This document shows positions 58,656-64,000 of a DNA stretch of 64,000 nucleotides, in pieces. Source of the DNA: Streptomyces sp. NBC_01262. Its GTDB lineage: Bacteria > Actinomycetota > Actinomycetes > Streptomycetales > Streptomycetaceae. A model generated the notes under the pieces. It was not told the origin of the DNA, ran no database searches, and was given only the letters and a program-made list of their open reading frames with translations. The stretch spans positions 5,020,501-5,084,500 of the forward strand of contig NZ_CP108462.1 of the NCBI RefSeq assembly GCF_036226365.1, in the 5' to 3' direction. The position numbers and the translations under genes were made by a program. Within the stretch, counting starts at the first letter, position 1. Each line of letters starts with the position of its first letter.

Positions 58656-59240
58656 ATGAGCCGGATGGAGCCCGCGTCGAATCTGCGCCTGATCGCCCTC
58701 GCGAGCGTCGTCGCGCTCATCGCGCTGGTGCCCCTGGCCGCCGCGACCGCCGGGCCCCCGAGCGCCAAGGACCGCGGCCTGCTGGACGCGTTGCCGGTGC
58801 TCGGCACCTCCGACGACTCCCACGCCGCCAATGACGCCGATGACGCCGAGCCCGAAGACACCCGGCAGACCGCCTTGTGCGGCCCCCGCCTCGCCTCGCC
58901 CGAGGGCCTGCGCGCGCAGACCTGCACCATCAGCGAGGACGGCGACACCTGGGCGCGTACGTACTTCCGCAACGCGACCGGCGAAGCGCTCAGTGGCGTA
59001 CTCACACTGATGCGGCCCGACGGGCGGACGGTGCAGGTGGACTGCCCCATCGGGGCGGACGAGCGGACCGGGAGCTGCGAGACGCCGCGCGAGCGGACCA
59101 TTGCGGACCGGAGCTACGCGGCGGTGGCGGAGATCGCGAAGATCGCCAGGTCCGGAGCCGGGGCCGGTACCGGGGAGAATGCGGAACAGCTGCTGCTGCG
59201 CGCCGGATCCGGCACGAAACTCACGCAGCCGGAAAATTGA
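58656..59240 (+). CDS. Hypothetical exported or membrane-anchored protein
   Basis: A 194-residue protein not recognised. An N-terminal hydrophobic helix (LRLIALASVVALIALVPLAAATA) is followed by an Asp/Ala-rich spacer (DDSHAANDADDAEPEDT). A compact domain with three Cys comes next (TALCGPRLASPEGLRAQTCTI, DCPIGADERTGSCETP). TATGTT sits six bases before ATG 58656 without a ribosome site, suggesting a leaderless mRNA. The stop codon lies inside the 5' arm of the downstream terminator. It is 112 bp from the primase-like gene. Confidence 0.75.
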   Translation: MSRMEPASNLRLIALASVVALIALVPLAAATAGPPSAKDRGLLDALPVLGTSDDSHAANDADDAEPEDTRQTALCGPRLASPEGLRAQTCTISEDGDTWARTYFRNATGEALSGVLTLMRPDGRTVQVDCPIGADERTGSCETPRERTIADRSYAAVAEIAKIARSGAGAGTGENAEQLLLRAGSGTKLTQPEN

Positions 59241-59289
59241 ACGTCCGGTCGCTGGCGACGGGGGATGCACCAGCGACCGGACTGTTCAA
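59237..59289 (+). terminator. Terminator overlapping the stop of the exported-protein gene
   Basis: Arms ttgaacgtccggtcgctgg (59237-59255) and ccagcgaccggactgttcaa (59270-59289) pair over 18-19 bp with one bulge around a 14-base loop. Confidence 0.8.
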
Positions 59290-59415
59290 ACGGTAACAAG
59301 ATTTCTCTCGTACGCAAATTCGTACGACCAGGTCCAGCCAGCCCAACTCCCCGCCATGGCCCGTGATTACCGGTCCGTAGCGGGAAGTGTGACCAGGATC
59401 ACTTCTCGTGGTGCG

Positions 59416-60396
59416 TCAGCTGAGTGTGATCTGGCGGTTGGTGAAGCCGCTGCGCGCCCGCCGCTCGTCGGCCGTCAGCGGTTCCCCGGAGGCCAGCGCC
59501 TGCTCCAGCCGCTCGCCGAACGCGGCGGCCGGCTTCTCCACCTCGTCCGCGGACACCCCGACCGGCAGGTCCCAGACCGGGACGACCAGCCCGTGCGCCC
59601 TGAACGAGCCCACCAGGCGGGTGCCTTCGCCCAGCGAGGACTCCCCTGCGGCGTGCAGCCGGGCCAGCGCGTCGAGCAGCTTCTCCTCGGGGTGCGGCAT
59701 GACCCAGCGCAGGTGGTTCTTCTCCGGCGTCTCGCACCAGTACGCGGCGTCGACGCCGGTCAGCCGTACGGTCGGGATCGCGGCCGCGTTCGCCCGCTCC
59801 AGGGACGCGGCGACCTCGCCGGTGGCGTCCACCGCGTCCTGCGCGCTGCCCAGCCAGAACTCGAAGCCGGTGTGCACGACGGGCGTGAACGGCGCGTCCA
59901 GGTCCAGGAGATCCTGCATCCGCGGCCCGTCCGCAGCCGGGCGGGTGCCCTCCACCGGCGATCCGGGGTTGGCGGAAAGCGCACGGGTGAGGGTGTCGGC
60001 CAGCGCCCGGCTCATGTCGCCCGACGCCGTGTCGTTCTGCAGCCCGAGCAGCACCGCGCCGGTGTCACGGCGCAGCCCCGGCCAGGCCATCGGCAGCACG
60101 GTGGCCAGCGTCACGGAGGGAACTCCCTCCGGCAGGCCACCTTTCAGGGTGAGTTCGACGGTCGCGGCCGGCACCAGCTCGCGCAGCGCCACCCAGTCGC
60201 ACTCGCCCGGCAGCCCCTCGAACGGCCGCCGCACCAGCTCCGTCACCGCGTGCGCCGCCTCCCGGCCGTGGCACGCCTTGTACCGCCGCCCCGACCCGCA
60301 GGGGCACGGCTCGCGCGCTCCGACGACCGGGATCTCCCCGTCGGTGATCTGCGGGGTGCTTGCCTTGGTCGTCTTCGTCGGGCGCTTCTTGGCCAT
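59416..60396 (-). CDS. DUF5926 family protein with SEC-C zinc motif
   Basis: A 326-residue protein. An N-terminal Lys/Thr-rich tail precedes the SEC-C type zinc motif CPCGSGRRYKACHG (residues about 31-44), as in the end of SecA. The rest (HAVTELVRRPFEGLPGECDWVALRELVPAATVELTL) is the DUF5926 core, conserved in streptomycetes with unknown role. GGGAGAGA lies six bases before the ATG. It may act near translation or secretion, but that is only suggested by SEC-C. Confidence 0.9.
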   Translation of the reverse strand: MAKKRPTKTTKASTPQITDGEIPVVGAREPCPCGSGRRYKACHGREAAHAVTELVRRPFEGLPGECDWVALRELVPAATVELTLKGGLPEGVPSVTLATVLPMAWPGLRRDTGAVLLGLQNDTASGDMSRALADTLTRALSANPGSPVEGTRPAADGPRMQDLLDLDAPFTPVVHTGFEFWLGSAQDAVDATGEVAASLERANAAAIPTVRLTGVDAAYWCETPEKNHLRWVMPHPEEKLLDALARLHAAGESSLGEGTRLVGSFRAHGLVVPVWDLPVGVSADEVEKPAAAFGERLEQALASGEPLTADERRARSGFTNRQITLS

Positions 60397-60497
60397 GGCT
60401 CGATCTCTCCCGGTAACGGCGGTGTTCCGGCGAGAGCCTAGCGCTCAACCCGTCAGCGGAAGGCCTGCGCGACACCTAGGTGACGCCCGCGCGCCGA

Positions 60498-61046
60498 CTA
60501 CCCGAGGTCCTCGAAGGGATCCGCGAAGTCGATCGGCACGTCGATCCGCGGCGCGAGATCGTCCCGCCGCGCGTGTCTGCCGCGCACCGCGAGCATCGCC
60601 CACACCGTCACCTCGCCGGGCGCGTCCCGCACGCCCCAGGCCATCGACAGGCTGCGTACGATGCCGAGCCCACGCCCGCCGCGAGCGGTCAGCGACGGAC
60701 TGGCCGGCATCGGCCGGGTGGGCCCGCCGCCGTCCGTGACCTCGACCGTGAGCAGACTGTCCGTACCGAGCCGCCAGGACGCGCGGATACCGCTGCCGGG
60801 CGACATCCCGTCGTCCTCGAAGTCCGCGCCGAGCGCGCGCGCGTGCCTGCACGAGTTGCTGAGCAGCTCGGACAGGATCAGCACCGCGTCGTCGATCACC
60901 GTGTCCGGAACCCCGTGCGAACAGAGTTCCTTGCGCAGCTTCCGCCGCGCTTCAGCGACGCCCGTCGGACCATGGGGCAGGGCCATGGTCGAGGACGTCG
61001 GCACCTCCTGGGCCACCACCAGAGCCACCCCCGAGACCTCCTTCAC
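60498..61046 (-). CDS. HATPase domain protein (second anti-sigma-like)
   Basis: About 182 residues of RsbW-like ATPase. N-box DDAVLILSELLSNSCRHA, G1-like EVTDGGGPTRP, and G2-like ARGGRGLGIVRSLSMAWGV. GTG 61046 (VKEVSGVALVVAQEVPTSS) is the preferred start; a GTG at 61115 adds 23 residues without conservation. Streptomyces genomes hold dozens of these, and each is thought to bind a specific sigma or anti-anti-sigma partner; none is adjacent. Confidence 0.85.
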   Translation of the reverse strand: MKEVSGVALVVAQEVPTSSTMALPHGPTGVAEARRKLRKELCSHGVPDTVIDDAVLILSELLSNSCRHARALGADFEDDGMSPGSGIRASWRLGTDSLLTVEVTDGGGPTRPMPASPSLTARGGRGLGIVRSLSMAWGVRDAPGEVTVWAMLAVRGRHARRDDLAPRIDVPIDFADPFEDLG

Positions 61047-61184
61047 CCCACGCCACGGGATGGATGCCCCCCTGGTCCGTACCGGAAACCGGCCGACAGC
61101 GATCTCTTGGGGCACTCACAACGGTCGAACACGGTCCGAACGCGCCGGTGCACACCCTGTGCGCGTCGGTGAGCTCACCGAGGC

Positions 61185-62000
61185 TCACCGGCCCAGTTGT
61201 GCGAGTACCTGCTTCGGCCGATTGGTGATGATCGCGTCCACCCCGAGCTCCACGCACAGCTCGACGTCCTCCGGTTCGTTCACCGTCCACACGTGCACCT
61301 GGTGCCCGGCCCGCTTCAGCCGCGCCACGTAGCCGGGGTTGGCCCGCAGGATCCGGATGCCGGGCCCGGCGATCCTCACCCCGGCCGGCAGCCGGCCGTC
61401 GCGGTGCCTGGGCAGCACGTACTGCATGAGGAAGACGGTCGGCACGCCGGGCGTGGCCAGGCGCACCCTGCGCAGCGAGCGTGAGGAGAAGCTCATCACC
61501 CGTACGCGTGAGGGCTCGCCCGGCGGCGGCCCGGCCAGCCCGAAGCGGCCGAGGGTCTCCAGCAGCCGGTCCTCGACCTGGCCCGCCCAGCGCGTGGGGT
61601 GCTTGGTCTCGATCGCCAGCTCGATGCGGCGGTCGGTGTCCGCGACGAGCTGCAGCAGCCGTTCCAGGGTCAGTACGCGGCTGAGCTCCTCCGGGTCCGT
61701 GTCGAACAGGTCGGGCTCCTCGGCGTCCGCGTGCTGGCCCTTCCAGGAGCCGAAGTCGAGCGTGGCGAGATCGGCCAGCTCCATCGCGGACACGGCGCCC
61801 CGGCCGTTGGACGTACGGTTCACGCGCCGGTCGTGCACACACACGAGCGTGCCGTCGGCGGTGAGACGCACATCGCATTCGAGCGCGTCGGCGCCGTCCT
61901 CGATGGCCTTGCGGTAGGCCGCGAGCGTATGTTCCGGGACATCCTCCGAGGCTCCACGGTGGGCGACGACCTGGATCGGAGTGCCGGAATCATAAGTCAC
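61185..62000 (-). CDS. Glycerophosphodiester phosphodiesterase
   Basis: A 271-residue TIM-barrel enzyme that splits glycerophosphodiesters into an alcohol and glycerol-3-phosphate. The catalytic motif HRGASEDVPEHTLAAYRKAIEDGADALECDVRLTADG and VHDRRVNRTSNG are intact, with AIETKHP and VHVWTVNEPEDVELCVELGVDAIITNRP at the end. No signal peptide is seen, so it acts in the cytoplasm. GTG 62000 is used; a nearby ATG gives no better ribosome site. Confidence 0.95.
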   Translation of the reverse strand: MTYDSGTPIQVVAHRGASEDVPEHTLAAYRKAIEDGADALECDVRLTADGTLVCVHDRRVNRTSNGRGAVSAMELADLATLDFGSWKGQHADAEEPDLFDTDPEELSRVLTLERLLQLVADTDRRIELAIETKHPTRWAGQVEDRLLETLGRFGLAGPPPGEPSRVRVMSFSSRSLRRVRLATPGVPTVFLMQYVLPRHRDGRLPAGVRIAGPGIRILRANPGYVARLKRAGHQVHVWTVNEPEDVELCVELGVDAIITNRPKQVLAQLGR

Positions 62001-62128
62001 CGGGCTATCGTGCCATCGCCGGTCCGTCGGGCGTTTACGGCGGTCTGACGCCCGATGGGAAAAGCTGTGTTCAGCCTGTCGGTCATTACTTCCGTCTTGA
62101 GTTCCGTCTTACCCCGAGGAGAACAGCT

Positions 62129-63631
62129 GTGAGCACCGAGAACGAGGTCGGCCCGGCTCCGGCTGCGAGTGAGTCGCCCGCGCCTTCCGTTACGGATGCG
62201 GCGGAGCCGCAGACGGCCCAGCTGCCCGCCGTACCGCCGACTCCTCCCATCGCGCCCCCGGCGCCCCCGGTGGCCCCCGCGGTTCCGTCGTCGGCCCCGG
62301 TGCCGGCCGCTGTCGCCACGGCCGAGCCGCCCACCCCGCCCGCGTACGGCCCCCCGGCCGCTCCCGCTGCACCTGCCGCCCCTGCCGCCTTCGGCGCCGA
62401 GGCCCCGCCCGCCCAGCCCGTGTACGGCGCTCCCGCCCCGCTGCCGGCCTCCCCCGGCGGACCGGAAGGGCCCGTCTGGGGCGCCCCGGTCCCGGGCGCG
62501 CCGGCCCCCGCGCCGAAGAAGTCCGGCAACGGCGGGCTCGTCGCCGCTGTCCTGGTCGCGGCGCTCCTCGCGGGCGGCGTAGGCGGCGGCGTCGGCTACT
62601 GGGCCGCCGACCGCAACAGCGACAACGCGTCCAGCTCCACCACCGTCACCACCTCCGGCAGCTCCAAGGACCTCAGCCGCGCCTCCACCTCGGTCGCGGC
62701 CATCGCCAAGAAGGCCCTCCCCAGCGTCGTGACCATCGAGGCCACCGGCAGCTCCGAGAGCGGCACCGGCACCGGCTTCGTCTTCGACAAGCAGGGCCAC
62801 ATCCTCACCAACAACCACGTCGTCGCCCCCGCCGCCGACGGCGGCAAGCTCACCGCGACCTTCTCCGACGGCAAGAAGTACACCGCCGAGGTCGTCGGCC
62901 GCGCCTCCGGCTACGACGTCGCCGTCATCAAGCTCAAGGGCATCAGCGCCGACAAGCTCACCCCCCTCGCCCTCGGCGACTCCGACGCCACCGCCGTCGG
63001 CGACGCCACCATCGCCATCGGCGCCCCCTTCGGCCTCTCCGGCACCGTCACCACCGGCATCGTCAGCGCCATGCACCGCCCCGTCGCCTCCAGCGACGGC
63101 ACCGGCTCCAGCGCCTCGTACATGTCCGCCATACAGACCGACGCCTCCATCAACCCGGGCAACTCCGGCGGCCCCCTCCTCAACGGCCAGGGCGCCGTCA
63201 TCGGCATCGACTCCGCCATCCAGTCCACCGGCAGCTCGGACAGCACCACCCAGTCCGGCAGCATCGGCCTCGGCTTCGCCATCCCCATCAACCAGGCCAA
63301 GCGCGTGGCCCAGGACCTCATCAAGACCGGCCAGCCGGTCTACCCGGTCATCGGCGTCTCCGTCGACTCCTCCTACACCGGCGAGGGCGCCAAGATCTCC
63401 ACCGGCACCGACGCCATCACCTCCGGCGGCCCCGCCGCCGCCGCGGGTCTCCAGGCCGGCGACATCATCACCAAGTTCGACGACGCCGTCATCGACTCCT
63501 CCCCCACCCTCATCGCCGAGATCTGGCAGCACGAGCCCGGCGAAAAGGTCACCCTCACCTACACCCGCTCCGGCCAGTCCCACACCGTCTCCCTCACCCT
63601 CGGCGAGCGCAAGGGCGACAGCACCAGCTGA
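62129..63631 (+). CDS. HtrA/DegP-like membrane-anchored serine protease with PDZ domain
   Basis: A 500-residue protease for extracytoplasmic quality control. A 125-residue Pro/Ala-rich cytoplasmic tail precedes a membrane anchor (GGLVAAVLVAALLAGGVGGGVGYWA, about 135-160). The trypsin-like domain has the triad His230 (LTNNHVVAP), Asp263 (SGYDVAVIKL) and Ser346 (NPGNSGGPLL). A PDZ domain (about 395-490) has GPAAAAGLQAGDIITKFDD. GTG 62129 follows GAGGAGA. The layout is that of actinobacterial HtrA-like proteases, which respond to cell-envelope stress. Confidence 0.95.
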   Translation: MSTENEVGPAPAASESPAPSVTDAAEPQTAQLPAVPPTPPIAPPAPPVAPAVPSSAPVPAAVATAEPPTPPAYGPPAAPAAPAAPAAFGAEAPPAQPVYGAPAPLPASPGGPEGPVWGAPVPGAPAPAPKKSGNGGLVAAVLVAALLAGGVGGGVGYWAADRNSDNASSSTTVTTSGSSKDLSRASTSVAAIAKKALPSVVTIEATGSSESGTGTGFVFDKQGHILTNNHVVAPAADGGKLTATFSDGKKYTAEVVGRASGYDVAVIKLKGISADKLTPLALGDSDATAVGDATIAIGAPFGLSGTVTTGIVSAMHRPVASSDGTGSSASYMSAIQTDASINPGNSGGPLLNGQGAVIGIDSAIQSTGSSDSTTQSGSIGLGFAIPINQAKRVAQDLIKTGQPVYPVIGVSVDSSYTGEGAKISTGTDAITSGGPAAAAGLQAGDIITKFDDAVIDSSPTLIAEIWQHEPGEKVTLTYTRSGQSHTVSLTLGERKGDSTS

Positions 63632-63696
63632 TCCCTCGCAGCCCCCTCCCCCGACCCGTTAGGCTGTCCCCGCGTCACCCCAGGTGGGCGACGCGG

Positions 63697-63781
63697 GGTG
63701 GGTTGCCCGAGCGGCCTAAGGGAACGGTCTTGAAAACCGTCGTGGCGCGAGTCACCGTGGGTTCAAATCCCACACCCACCG
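63697..63781 (+). tRNA. tRNA-Ser (UGA anticodon)
   Basis: An 85-base cloverleaf: acceptor arms GGTGGGT and ACCCACC with G as discriminator, D arm with the AAGGGA loop, anticodon stem ACGGT/ACCGT around loop CTTGAAA (anticodon TGA at 63731-63733), a long variable arm as expected for Ser, and T arm GGGTTCAAATCCC. No CCA is encoded. seryl-tRNA synthetase is at 43730-45007. Confidence 0.98.
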
Positions 63782-63809
63782 CATGCAGGTCAGCGTAGGT
63801 GCTGGTCAG

Positions 63810-63840
63810 AAGGGGTGCCTCTCGATGAGAGGCACCCCTT
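63810..63840 (+). terminator. Terminator after tRNA-Ser
   Basis: Perfect 14-bp stem, aaggggtgcctctc with gagaggcacccctt, around a three-base GAT loop, 29 bp beyond the tRNA. Confidence 0.92.
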
Positions 63841-63918
63841 CCGCGTTGAGCCTGTCTCACCCCGTATCGCCGGTATCCCACTGTTGACCAGGGCGTACGG
63901 CCAACCTGTGGCCAGCTT

Positions 63919-64000
63919 TCAGGGCGTCTGCGGGTCGTCCTCCTGGTCGGCAAAGCCCTTGTCGATCAGGTCGTTCATCCGGTCTTCCTCGCCGTCCAGC
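63919..64000 (-). CDS. Hypothetical protein, C-terminal end only
   Basis: The last 26 codons of a minus-strand gene continue past the right edge: an acidic tail LDGEEDRMNDLIDKGFADQEDD and PQTP, ending at TGA 63919-63921. Codon bias and the acidic Asp/Glu-rich ending look real, but 26 residues cannot identify the protein. Confidence 0.5.
   Translation of the reverse strand, partial: LDGEEDRMNDLIDKGFADQEDDPQTP

Noticed and set aside
61997..63583. 528-codon minus-strand frame opposite the HtrA-like protease
   Set aside because: Almost entirely Gly/Val/Ala/Asp; caused by the Pro/Ala-rich tail and codon bias of the real gene.
63675..63953. Minus-strand frame across the tRNA-Ser gene
   Set aside because: Antisense to a tRNA and its terminator; not coding.
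1..64000. CRISPR arrays, insertion sequences or integrases
   Set aside because: No regularly spaced direct repeats of suitable length, no transposase or integrase motifs, and no att-like duplication at the tRNA-Ser end were seen.

Overview
The window is 64 kb of very GC-rich chromosome that I assign to Streptomyces or a close relative. Supporting signs are the codon bias, families typical of the genus (DUF397/XRE-DUF5753 pair, DUF5326, DUF6344, DUF6083, DUF5926), TTGTCCACA-type DnaA boxes, two perfect GTTTCACGTGAAAC parS sites, many GTG starts with 4-base GTGA overlaps, and several genes that look leaderless. Two parS sites and clustered DnaA boxes suggest the oriC-proximal core. Most genes are ordinary housekeeping genes, and I see no transposase, integrase or CRISPR array. 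Layout, left to right. 0-9.7 kb: a MATE exporter cut by the window edge; dnaB, whose P-loop is interrupted by a 415-residue class 3 intein; a DHFR-like reductase; an HD protein; a HAD phosphatase; a flavohemoglobin; a Nudix hydrolase; a LysR regulator. 9.9-21.9 kb: a Cys/Met-metabolism PLP enzyme; small membrane proteins; a parS site inside a terminator palindrome; flotillin with a small partner; a YibE/F membrane protein; thiC with a TPP riboswitch; a metallophosphoesterase; a LacI regulator; a HisC-like aminotransferase. 22-29.2 kb: a Rex-type operator followed by cydA, cydB and a fused cydCD (parS overlaps its start codon), then a GAF histidine kinase. Together these make, assemble and probably sense the state of cytochrome bd oxidase. 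29.2-33.6 kb: scattered singletons, including a second HAD enzyme, an F420-type oxidoreductase and a D,D-carboxypeptidase. 33.6-37.6 kb is the most accessory-looking stretch: a three-gene minus-strand set of winged-helix and BRO-N proteins, an XRE/DUF397 pair and an orphan ORF. 37.7-46.5 kb: a two-module ABC export operon, a YceI protein, a rhomboid-like protein, serS translationally coupled to a HAD gene, a 540-bp gap packed with DnaA boxes, and pheA. 46.5-52.5 kb: a minus-strand copper and haem cluster (ycnI, sco, PCuAC chaperone, copCD, DyP peroxidase) that probably supplies copper to extracytoplasmic cuproenzymes and cytochrome oxidase. 52.7-64 kb: two HATPase (anti-sigma-like) proteins, a BRO/Rha-like DNA-binding protein whose gene carries DnaA-box-like sites and a 13-bp hairpin, pepP, a GAF-PP2C phosphatase, a degenerate primase-polymerase-like protein, DUF5926, a GDPD, an HtrA-type protease, tRNA-Ser(UGA) with a strong terminator, and the last codons of one more gene. 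The strongest second-look items are the Ala1 class 3 intein with a cysteine-rich insert, the parS at the cydCD start codon, the DnaA-box clusters outside oriC, and the winged-helix/BRO operon.
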